The translations under genes were made by a program, and so were the position numbers. 64,000 nt of DNA from Hydrocarboniphaga sp965279055. GTDB taxonomy: Bacteria; Pseudomonadota; Gammaproteobacteria; Nevskiales; Nevskiaceae. Each line of letters opens with the position of its first letter. Position 1 is the stretch's first letter. Of this stretch, positions 26,379 to 34,138 are shown piece after piece. The DNA lies in the NCBI RefSeq assembly GCF_965279055.1, contig NZ_OZ257125.1:1984001-2048000 (forward strand), given 5' to 3'. The notes under the pieces are model-generated. The model did not search any database. It was not told where the DNA came from and saw only the letters and a program-made list of their open reading frames with translations.

Positions 26379-28877
26379 TTACGGCGCCACGACCGCAACG
26401 GTGGGCAGCGCCGGCACAGCCCGGACCTTGATCGTGGTTTCGGCGGGCTTGAGGCCGGCGGACGTGGCGCGCAGGACGAGGCTGCCCGAGCCAGCGCGCT
26501 GGCTCTGCAGGATGACCTGGGCCAGGCCGTTGTAGATCCTGACCTTGTTGCCTTTCTCCGGATCGTGGCTGTTCGGGTCGCCATTGCACACTCCGATGTT
26601 CGCGCCCGGACCGCTGAGCTCGAACTCGACGGGAAGGTTCGCCCTCGGCACGGGCCTGCCTTGCGCGTCGATGGCCTCGACGGTTACCGGGGCTGCGTCG
26701 CGGCCATCGCCGGCCAGCGCGTCACGGTCGGGCGTCAGGCGCAGCGCCACGGGTGCGCCGGTGGTTTCCACGGCGAAACGCGCCACTTCGCGTCCTGCCT
26801 TCCTGGCGACCGCTTCGAGCCGACCCGGCGCGTAGGGCACCTGCCAGTCCACCATCTGGAAGGGATGGACTTTCTTTTCCTCGATGAGCTTGCCGTTGAG
26901 CGAGAGGGCCACCGTGTCGGCGTTCGTCAAACCCAGCACCTTGATGTTCTGGCCCTCCTTGCCTTGCCAGTTCCAGTGCGGCACCAGCGTCAGCACAGGC
27001 TTGTCCTTCACAAACAGGGCCTGCCGGACGTAGAACTCGGTCTTGGGGAAGCCGCAGAGATCGAGCGCGCCGAAGTGGGAGCTAGCAGAAGGCCAGCCGT
27101 AGGGCGTGGGCTCGCCGCGGTAAGCGAAGCCCGTCCAGGAGAAGCCCCCGGCAAAAGACGACTGCTTGCTGATCGCCTGCCACGAGTTGCGAGCATTGCT
27201 GGTGGCGGCCCAATCCGAGTAGACCTCGTCGTAGGAGGCCACGACCTTGTTCCAGTCGGTTGTGTATTCGCCGCGCGTCATGACCTGGGAGGTGTCTTCG
27301 CTGCTGACGATGGGCTTGTCGGGGTAGGCCGCGCGAATCTTGTCGTATTCGTCGGTCTGGTAATTGATGCCCACCACGTCCACCACCTGCGCGGCGTTCT
27401 TCGGGTTGGCCTTGCCGTCAGGACCCAGTTGCCCCTTGTTCTGCCCGCCGGTGGTGGGCCGTGTGGTGTCGAGCTGCTTGACCACGGCGTTCATCACGCG
27501 CGCGATCTCCATGCCCTCCTCGTTGCCCTGCAACCCTTCCTCGTTGAACAGGCTCCACAGGATCACGCTCGGGTGGTTGCGGTCGCGGCGCACCAGCCAC
27601 TGGAGTTGCTTGAGATATTCCGGCGAGGCGTTGAAGTGCCGGGTCTCGTTCATTACCAACATGCCATGGCGGTCGGCGGCATCGAGCAGTTCCTTGGCCG
27701 GCGGGTTGTGCGCGGAGCGGAAAGCGTTCGAGCCCATCTCCTGGAGCTTGCGGATGCGGAAGTCCCAGATCGAATCCGGCACGGCGACGCCGACGCCCGC
27801 GTGGTCCTGGTGATTGCTGGTGCCCATCAGCTTGAGCGGCTGGTCGTTGAGCAAGAAGCCCTTCTTCGCGTCGAAGCGGATAGTGCGGAAGCCAGCCGTG
27901 GTGTCCACGGCGTCCACCGGCTTGCCGTCGCGCAGCACGGTGGTGCGCACCGTGTATAGCGTCGGCTTGTCCACCGACCAGAGCTGCGGCGCCGCCACCG
28001 TGACCGAGACCTTCGCCACGGCATCGCCCTGCGGGATGACGCTCACCGGCGCGGAACGAGCGCCCGCGACCCGCTTGCCCGCCGCATCGAACACCGCAAC
28101 GTCCACCAGGGCCGAGGCTGCTTCGGCGCCTGTGTTTGCCAACGTGACTTCGGCGGGGATCAGCCACTTGCCATCGGCGGCCTTGACGGGGTTGGCATAG
28201 ACGCCGTCGGTGGCGATGTGGACCGGGCTGCGTTTGACCAGCCAGGTGTGGCGATAGATACCGCCGCCCTCGTACCACCAGCCCTCGGTGTGCTCGGCGT
28301 CCACCCGCACCGCGATGGTGTTGATGTCCTCGCCATAGCGCACCATCGGCGTGAGGTTGATCTGGAACGAGGAATAGCCATTGAAGTTGTGGTCAACCTC
28401 GCTGCCGTTGACATACACGGTGGCGCGGGTGGCGACGCCGTCGAACTGCAGCTCGATGTTCTTGCCACGATCGGCGGTCGGCAGCTGGAACGTCCGCCGG
28501 TACCAGGCAATGCCGCGCGGGCGATAGCCCTGCTGCTTGAGCGCTTTCTCGTCGAAGGGCTGCTCGACGACCCAGTCGTGCGGCAGGTCCACGCGCCTCC
28601 AAGCCTTGTCGTCATAGCCCCGCGCTGCGGCACCCCAGGCGGTCCCGGCCTTGGCGCCGTGGTAAGTGATGTCCGGGGCGTAGAGATTGACGCCCTGGCC
28701 ACCGGGAAACGAATCGGGCTGGATGTCGCCCAGGTGGAAACTCCAGCCCTCGTCCAACGAGAGAGTTTCCCGCTGGGGCAGCGGCGATGCCGCGCCGGCG
28801 GCTTGGGCGCAAGCGGCCGGGTTCACCGGGGCCAGGCAAAAGGCCAGGAAACCAAAGACGAGTGTGCGATTCATCAT
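26379..28877 (-). CDS. GH2 glycosidase (beta-galactosidase type)
   Basis: 832 aa exported enzyme; signal peptide about 1-25 ('VFGFLAFCLAPVNPAACA'). Carries the sugar-binding jelly roll, the Ig-like domain, the barrel with acid/base E446 in 'SLFNEEG' and nucleophile E527 in 'SSEDTS', then two C-terminal Ig-like domains including a DUF4982-type region ('NGDPNSHD'). It is closely similar in motif order to the GH2 at 34135-36957 and more distant from the one at 23345. Three paralogues in one run suggests different linkage or aglycone preferences (inference). Upstream (28878-29494) lies a stretch of gene remnants, so its promoter or coupling is unclear. Confidence 0.9.
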   Translation of the reverse strand: MMNRTLVFGFLAFCLAPVNPAACAQAAGAASPLPQRETLSLDEGWSFHLGDIQPDSFPGGQGVNLYAPDITYHGAKAGTAWGAAARGYDDKAWRRVDLPHDWVVEQPFDEKALKQQGYRPRGIAWYRRTFQLPTADRGKNIELQFDGVATRATVYVNGSEVDHNFNGYSSFQINLTPMVRYGEDINTIAVRVDAEHTEGWWYEGGGIYRHTWLVKRSPVHIATDGVYANPVKAADGKWLIPAEVTLANTGAEAASALVDVAVFDAAGKRVAGARSAPVSVIPQGDAVAKVSVTVAAPQLWSVDKPTLYTVRTTVLRDGKPVDAVDTTAGFRTIRFDAKKGFLLNDQPLKLMGTSNHQDHAGVGVAVPDSIWDFRIRKLQEMGSNAFRSAHNPPAKELLDAADRHGMLVMNETRHFNASPEYLKQLQWLVRRDRNHPSVILWSLFNEEGLQGNEEGMEIARVMNAVVKQLDTTRPTTGGQNKGQLGPDGKANPKNAAQVVDVVGINYQTDEYDKIRAAYPDKPIVSSEDTSQVMTRGEYTTDWNKVVASYDEVYSDWAATSNARNSWQAISKQSSFAGGFSWTGFAYRGEPTPYGWPSASSHFGALDLCGFPKTEFYVRQALFVKDKPVLTLVPHWNWQGKEGQNIKVLGLTNADTVALSLNGKLIEEKKVHPFQMVDWQVPYAPGRLEAVARKAGREVARFAVETTGAPVALRLTPDRDALAGDGRDAAPVTVEAIDAQGRPVPRANLPVEFELSGPGANIGVCNGDPNSHDPEKGNKVRIYNGLAQVILQSQRAGSGSLVLRATSAGLKPAETTIKVRAVPALPTVAVVAP

Positions 28878-28923
28878 GGGCGAGAGAACTGGGTGGGATT
28901 GTTCGTGGCGCAGCGTCTGGTCT

Positions 28924-29069
28924 TCATCGCAGGTTCGGATGCAGGTGGCGGCGCGCCTGGTTGCGCATCAGCATCAGATCGATGCCCGCCTCGGCGGGAG
29001 CGAGGCGGCGAAGGCGCAGGCCAGCCCCAGCGCGGCTGCCATGCTGCGGCGCAGCGCGAAGTGCGTCAT
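28924..29069 (-). pseudogene. Fragment of an exported protein (signal-peptide remnant)
   Basis: From the ATG at 29069 a 31-codon frame reads like a signal peptide ('LRRSMAAALGLACAFAAS') and stops at 28974. A shifted frame continues as 'AGIDLMLMRNQARRHLHP...' and stops at 28924. This fits the two ends of an exported protein brought together out of frame by deletion. I could not identify the parent family, and chance is a real alternative. Confidence 0.3.
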
Positions 29070-29071
29070 GT

Positions 29072-29287
29072 TCACTGGGCCTTTATCCGGTCAGCGCCCG
29101 TGGGGCCAGCTACAGAGTGATGCTCGTGGCCTTTATGCGCGCGGCTGCAGTCGTAGGGCTGGTAGTTGGTGCCGACGAAGAGCTGGCCGGCGCCCGGCCA
29201 GTCGGGCCGCAACTCGGCCGGTTCGGCATGGACGCCGAGTGGGCCGAACGCGATGGTGCAGGCGACGACAGTCTGTTTCAGTTTCAT
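29072..29287 (-). pseudogene. Truncated GH42 beta-galactosidase (N-terminal remnant)
   Basis: A 71-codon frame begins with a signal peptide and then 'WPGAGQLFVGTNYQP', nearly identical to 'WPGAGQLFVGANYQP' of the intact GH42 at 38936-40993. After 'NYQP' the likeness stops and the frame ends after 32 unrelated residues. The DNA is also clearly similar over this part (about 29158-29215 against 40858-40915). It is a duplicated or related GH42 gene that has lost its catalytic domain. It lacks the strong ribosome-binding site (AGGAGAGGAG) of the intact copy. Confidence 0.75.
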
Positions 29288-29356
29288 GGTTCAGTGGTTT
29301 GGATGAGGGGCCGCAGGGCGCGGCCATGCAGAGGAGTCGATTTCTCAACTCCAAGT

Positions 29357-29387
29357 GGCCGGCGCGACGAAGTACATCGCGCCGGCC
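29357..29387 (-). terminator. Perfect 11-bp GC-rich hairpin downstream of GH9
   Basis: GGCCGGCGCGA and TCGCGCCGGCC pair perfectly around a 9-base loop. On the minus strand it lies 108 bases after the GH9 stop and before the GH42 remnant. No T-run follows, so it may act as a 3' stabilising hairpin or Rho-dependent pause rather than a classical terminator. Confidence 0.4.
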
Positions 29388-29494
29388 GACGTGCAATGGC
29401 CCCGCAGGTCCATGGGCGGCGGCCGTGCTGCTGAGCAGGACAGCGCGCCGCTCGCCGCAGCGGCAAAGATGGACGTGCAGGGCTCAGGGGAGGC

Positions 29495-31666
29495 CTATTG
29501 AACGAAGCGGGCAAGCAGGCGGATATAGGCCACCTGGTAACCATTGGAGGGCTCGGCGACCGACCAGGAGTTCAGCGGCCAGCCGGTGTTGAAGTCGAGG
29601 TAGGACTTCTGTCCCGGTTGGCCGTAAGGCGGAGCCGGCTGGGCCGAGCCGCAAGCCGACGAGACACTGGGGCAGCCGCTATCCCAGCCGTATTGCGAGC
29701 CGGCCGGGCCGCCGACCAGGTACCCCGGCGCGGGGCCGTAGAGCGAGTTCTTGGCGTCGTCCCAGGCGCTGCCGTCGGAGAACCAGGTGTGCCAGATCTG
29801 GTTCGTCGAATTCTCGGCCCCGAAGCTGTTCATGTTGGTCAGGTAGACCTTCCCCAAGGGGTTCACGCCGTGCAGGTAGTGCAGGTAGTCGACCGCGGCG
29901 TTCTTCACTTGGTCGGAGGTATGGGTGCTGATGCCGTAGTAGCCTTCCTCCGTGAACAGCGTGCCGGCGTTGGCCTTGGTAGCGTTGCTGGCCCAGGTGT
30001 AGCTGCCGATCTGGGCTCGATACGGGTCCCTCTGCGCATCGATGGCACCCCAATTGTCGTAGTCGGAGCGGTTCATCAGGTCGGAGTAGCGCTGGTGGAT
30101 CGCGGAGGCCACGCTGGTGGTGGCGCCGGACAGCGAGGCGTAATACATCAGCGGCCGTGCATCGCCGGCGCTGAACCCTGACAGGGACCAGTTCTTGAAC
30201 ATCTGCGCGGTGGTGTAGTTCGCATCGACATAGTCGCGATAGGCAGTAGTACCCGTCGCCGCGAACAGCTTGATGGCCGCCACCATGCGCAGCGTGATGC
30301 GCCCGTTGTCGTCGGTTTCCTGCTGGCCGACGCCGAGACCAGAGGTCCCGTTCGCGGAAGCGTTGTTTTGGAAGACGACGCTGGGGTTGTTCGCGGCCCA
30401 GGTGTAGGCGTTCTGGGCGCGCGTCAGCAGGTCCGAGACATAGGAGGTCAGCGACGAGTTGTTCAGGCTGCCCAAGACCTTGGCGCCTTCCGCAAACGCC
30501 GCCGCTGCTGCCAGCGTGGCCGAGGTGCTGGCGTCGCCGTAGTAGCTGGGGCTGCTATCCGCCGATGGCGGGCTGGCACCGCTGACCCCGACGATCGACA
30601 GCACCGAGCCATCGCTGTTCTGCATGCGCTTGAGCCAGTCCAGGCCCCATTTCGCTTCGTCGAGGATGTCCGGAATGCCGTTGTACGACTCGGGGATGTT
30701 GAAATCGTCGGTAAAGACCGTGGGGTTCTGGACATAGGCGTCCATCAGCTCCTGGGTGTAGCCGGCCGCCCAGCTGGTGTACTTGTTGTAGTCACCGGCG
30801 TCGGCCCAGCCACCTCGCAGGTCGCGTCCGGTGGAGGCGTTGTTCTTGTCGAGAAAACGCCGCGCCTGCGGGTCTTGTCCCGATCCCAGGTTGCTGGCGC
30901 CATCGGCCCATTTCGAGCCGGCATTGGACGCGGTCTTGGCCTGGCCGATGCGCTGGTAGTAGAACATCCGCACGGCCTGAATCAGCACGTTGCGGTAGAC
31001 GTTGTCGCCGATCTCGAAGCGCGCCGATCTCTGGCCGCCGGTGTCGACGATCTCATAGGTGCCCGGAGTGGTGACGCTGCTGAAGTCGAAGTACCACACC
31101 TGGTCGCCCGAAGAAGCGTCGGTGGCCTGGTTGTTCCATTCCGTAGGCCAGAAGCTGTACACGGTAGTGCCGGTGGCCGAGTTCACCACACTGAGCTGTT
31201 GCGGCCAAAAAAGGTTACTGGAGCTGCCATCGAAGCCGGTATGCGGTGTGCGCAATACCGCCAGCTTCTTCGCGTTGGTCTGGTAGCCGAACTGGTCGAC
31301 CATGATGTACTTGCCGGCATTGGAAGCCATCGCCGGCCAGACGGTGAAGTTGTACTGCTGGACCGTATTGGCGCCGCAGCTGTTGGTGTAGGTAGCAGTG
31401 GCGGTGCAGCTGGCAGTGAGCTTGACGGTCTGCTCGCGGGAACTACCCGAGGTGCCGCAGCCGCTCCATGACCAGGTGCCGCTAGTCGGTTGCGGCCCGA
31501 GCACGACGGTCGCGCCGGTGTTCAGCGATGCCGAGGACTTCCCCGCCCATGCGGTAGTGCCGTTGATGTTGAGGTAGGGCGAGACAGCACTGGGCTGGCA
31601 GGTCTGCCCCCATGCTGGCGCGTTCAGAGCTGCCAGTGCGAGCAGCAGGACTTTTTTTATTTTCAT
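29495..31666 (-). CDS. GH9 endoglucanase (cellulase/xyloglucanase type)
   Basis: 723 aa secreted enzyme; signal peptide 1-20 ends at 'AWGQ'. Residues about 21-115 form a small Cys-containing beta domain, followed by the Ig-like domain usual before GH9 (about 117-215). The (alpha/alpha)6 catalytic domain then carries 'GGWADAGDYNKY' with D289 and D292 (base and nucleophile region) and the acid E705 in 'VAEPSNGY' close to the C-terminus. It is the only complete endo-acting cellulase-type enzyme in the window and could cut cellulose, mixed-linkage glucan or the xyloglucan backbone. Start 31666 has GGAGAG upstream. It lies between the beta-helix gene and the remnant stretch. Confidence 0.92.
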   Translation of the reverse strand: MKIKKVLLLALAALNAPAWGQTCQPSAVSPYLNINGTTAWAGKSSASLNTGATVVLGPQPTSGTWSWSGCGTSGSSREQTVKLTASCTATATYTNSCGANTVQQYNFTVWPAMASNAGKYIMVDQFGYQTNAKKLAVLRTPHTGFDGSSSNLFWPQQLSVVNSATGTTVYSFWPTEWNNQATDASSGDQVWYFDFSSVTTPGTYEIVDTGGQRSARFEIGDNVYRNVLIQAVRMFYYQRIGQAKTASNAGSKWADGASNLGSGQDPQARRFLDKNNASTGRDLRGGWADAGDYNKYTSWAAGYTQELMDAYVQNPTVFTDDFNIPESYNGIPDILDEAKWGLDWLKRMQNSDGSVLSIVGVSGASPPSADSSPSYYGDASTSATLAAAAAFAEGAKVLGSLNNSSLTSYVSDLLTRAQNAYTWAANNPSVVFQNNASANGTSGLGVGQQETDDNGRITLRMVAAIKLFAATGTTAYRDYVDANYTTAQMFKNWSLSGFSAGDARPLMYYASLSGATTSVASAIHQRYSDLMNRSDYDNWGAIDAQRDPYRAQIGSYTWASNATKANAGTLFTEEGYYGISTHTSDQVKNAAVDYLHYLHGVNPLGKVYLTNMNSFGAENSTNQIWHTWFSDGSAWDDAKNSLYGPAPGYLVGGPAGSQYGWDSGCPSVSSACGSAQPAPPYGQPGQKSYLDFNTGWPLNSWSVAEPSNGYQVAYIRLLARFVQ

Positions 31667-31738
31667 CTTTATCTCTCTCCACGCAGATACATCGGGCTGG
31701 ATTCGGTCATGCCCTCCAACGCGTCGTCAGGGGCACGA

Positions 31739-31763
31739 CTTCAACGGCCAGCCGTCGTTGAAG
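31739..31763 (-). terminator. Short hairpin between beta-helix gene and GH9
   Basis: CTTCAACG and CGTTGAAG form a perfect 8-bp stem with a 9-base loop in the 111-base gap, shortly after the beta-helix stop on the minus strand. It may reduce read-through from the beta-helix gene to GH9; no T-run is visible. Confidence 0.3.
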
Positions 31764-31777
31764 CGGATGGAATCTCG

Positions 31778-34138
31778 TCATTGGATAGTTCCGATGCTCG
31801 CGGCGGCCGCCGCCGGAAGTTGCAGTCGCACAACAATTCGCGCCTGGTCGCGGACGACGGTCAGGTCCAGCTCGCGCCCGGGCGCCAGCAGCGCCTGCAG
31901 CGACGCGAGGTCGGCGATCGGCTGGAACGTCCCTTGCGCTTGCCGCCGGGCGCCGACGATGACGTCGCGCGGCCGCAGCCCGGCCGCCTCGCCGGGGCTG
32001 CCGGCTTCCACCTCCAGCACCCACAGCCCGGCCGCCGACGCCAGCCCGGCGGCCGACTGCTCGCCCAGCGTTTCGACCGGTTTGAGCCGCAATCCCGCCA
32101 GCGTGCCCGCGGCCTGCCGCGGTGCCTGCGACTCGCCGGCGACGGGCAGCGGGTAGCCCGGTGTGGCGGCCAGCGCTTTCAGGCGGGCAGGGCGCACGCC
32201 GAAGTCATTCATCGGGAAATTGACGAAGCCCACGGCCGCGGCCAGTGCCGTGTTGGTGACCGTGTAGTCGCCGCGAGCCGGCGCGGCGAAACGCGGGTCG
32301 CCGGCGGCCGAGCCGGCATCGGTGCCGCGAGCCTGCGCCTCGGCCAGGCCGCCGCCTGCGAACAGGTTGCGGTCGACGCTGCGACCCCAGCGGCGAATCT
32401 CGACCGGTTGGTAGGGCGCCATGACGATGTTCGACTCGAACACATCGCCGCTGTCGGCGAACCACACGTGCGGATGGAAGGTGCCGTTGACGAGGATGTT
32501 GTTGCGCACGATGCGTGCGAAACCCTCGCGCAGCTTGAGGCCGCCGGCCAGCAGCAGGTTCTGTTCGATGACGTAGTTGGAGGCGCCGTCGTCCAGGTCC
32601 ACGTCCCAGCCGTGGTCGCAGCGGAAGCGGTTGCGCTTCATCACGATGGGCTCGACGGCGTCCAGCAGCGGCAGACCCGGATGCGCCGCCACGCGGCGGT
32701 CCATCTCGGCGCGGTCGGGGTGCCAGTAGCGGTCGCGGCCCCAGCTGTTGAAGGCGCCGTGATCGCCGGTCAGCAGTACCGTGTCGAAGACGTCGTTGTG
32801 GGTGATGCGGTGGCCGCCCCAGGCGCCGTCGCCGATGTTGATGCCGGCGCGCGGCATGCGGTAGATGCTGTTGTGGTCGACCGTGATGCGCGCGGCCATC
32901 TCGATCTGAACACCGGTGGCCTGTCGGTCGATCAGGCCGATGTCGTGGATCAGGTTGTCGCTGGCTTCGGAATCTTTCGGATATGCGTTCGATTTCGGGC
33001 CGGGCCTGCGGTCGATGTCAGCGAGCGCCAGCAGCTCGTGATACTCGAACAGCGGCGAGCGCACCGCCTCCGGCCGGCCGACGAAAGCGACCGCAGTGCC
33101 GCCGATGGCATGGATGTGGTTGCCGGTGACGGCTATCCGCTGCGCGCGGCCGCTGACCACCACCGCATGGCCGCCCAGCTCGGTGAATTCCGAGTCCTCG
33201 ATGCGCACCGCGCGCGCGTTTTCTACCGTCACCGCGCCGACGCGGTAGAACTTCCAGTCCGAGCGCAGCAGCGGTTCGGTCGCTTTCAGGAAGGTGGGTT
33301 CGGTGTCCTCGAACTGCAGGCCGCGCAGAACCACGTGTTGCACGTCCGCGGTTCGGCCCTGGATGCGGACCAGTTCCTCCAGCGTGCCGGCGCGGAAGCC
33401 GCGTGACGGCGGTCGCGCCCCGGCCAGCGGCTTGAAGTAGAGCCAGTTCTGCTTGCGGTCGTGGAACCACTCGCCCGGCGCGTCCAGCTCCTCGAACACG
33501 TTCTCGACGTAACGGTCGCGCTCGCTCGGCGGCATCGCGCGGTTGTTGCCGACCTGCGCGCCGTACACCAGGCTGCCGTCGGCCTGCTTGCCGAGGATGG
33601 GTACTTGCACGCCGCCCCACTGGTTGCCGTGCAGCGCATGCAGCACGGCGCCTTCGGGGTCCTGCCAGCGGGCCACGCGCTCAGGCGCGGTGGCATCGGC
33701 CGCGCCGCCGAAGCCGGGCCGGGTCGGATCGAAGTTCGGGTAACGGGCGCGTACCAGCAGGCGCGGGCCCAGCCACAGGCGCTGGAACGAGCGGCCGGTG
33801 TAGCGCGCGCGCCACACGCCGTTCTTCCATGGCTGCCAGTCCAGCGCGGGCAGGCGTGTGGCGCCGCTCAGCACGGCGCGCGCCCCCGGCGCGGCGGTCA
33901 GCACGAACGGCGCGTCGGCCGTCCCCGACAGCGCCTCGTCGATGAGCAGAGGCGCCGCCAGCTCGTAGTCTCCGGCGGCCAGTTCGATGCGCCGGATCTG
34001 CGGGTCGGCACGCGCCTGAACGAGCGCCGCCGCCAGCGACTTGGCGTCCTTGACGGTGACGGTTTCGGCGCGCGCGGTCGTGCCGACGCCGCTCAGAACG
34101 ACGAACGCCATCACGGGCAGCAGCGAGCGCGCCTTCAT
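31778..34138 (-). CDS. Exported right-handed beta-helix protein with C-terminal PDZ-like domain
   Basis: 786 aa; signal peptide 1-25 ('LLPVMAFVVLSGVGTTARA'). The middle shows repeated short strands with Asn/Asp-His turns ('VTGNHIHAIGG', 'ITVDHNSIYRM', 'HRITHNDVF'), typical of parallel beta-helix polysaccharide enzymes. From about residue 676 a PDZ-like domain follows, with 'GSPGEAAGLRPRDVI'. No catalytic triad of a known lyase family is obvious. A glycosidase of the GH141 kind or a pectin-active lyase is possible; I cannot decide. The ATG at 34138 overlaps the GH2 stop by 4 bases (ATGA), so it is co-translated with that glycosidase and probably acts on the same glycan. Confidence 0.8.
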   Translation of the reverse strand: MKARSLLPVMAFVVLSGVGTTARAETVTVKDAKSLAAALVQARADPQIRRIELAAGDYELAAPLLIDEALSGTADAPFVLTAAPGARAVLSGATRLPALDWQPWKNGVWRARYTGRSFQRLWLGPRLLVRARYPNFDPTRPGFGGAADATAPERVARWQDPEGAVLHALHGNQWGGVQVPILGKQADGSLVYGAQVGNNRAMPPSERDRYVENVFEELDAPGEWFHDRKQNWLYFKPLAGARPPSRGFRAGTLEELVRIQGRTADVQHVVLRGLQFEDTEPTFLKATEPLLRSDWKFYRVGAVTVENARAVRIEDSEFTELGGHAVVVSGRAQRIAVTGNHIHAIGGTAVAFVGRPEAVRSPLFEYHELLALADIDRRPGPKSNAYPKDSEASDNLIHDIGLIDRQATGVQIEMAARITVDHNSIYRMPRAGINIGDGAWGGHRITHNDVFDTVLLTGDHGAFNSWGRDRYWHPDRAEMDRRVAAHPGLPLLDAVEPIVMKRNRFRCDHGWDVDLDDGASNYVIEQNLLLAGGLKLREGFARIVRNNILVNGTFHPHVWFADSGDVFESNIVMAPYQPVEIRRWGRSVDRNLFAGGGLAEAQARGTDAGSAAGDPRFAAPARGDYTVTNTALAAAVGFVNFPMNDFGVRPARLKALAATPGYPLPVAGESQAPRQAAGTLAGLRLKPVETLGEQSAAGLASAAGLWVLEVEAGSPGEAAGLRPRDVIVGARRQAQGTFQPIADLASLQALLAPGRELDLTVVRDQARIVVRLQLPAAAAASIGTIQ

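Larger units (their letters stand above)
28878..29494. other. 617-base stretch with two truncated reading frames and a hairpin, no intact gene
   Basis: This gap between the second GH2 gene and GH9 holds, on the minus strand, a truncated GH42 start (29072-29287), a shorter signal-peptide-like fragment (28924-29069) and a GC-rich hairpin (29357-29387). Bases 29288-29356 and 29388-29494 show nothing I recognise. It looks like a deletion scar within an enzyme gene cluster. Confidence 0.6.
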
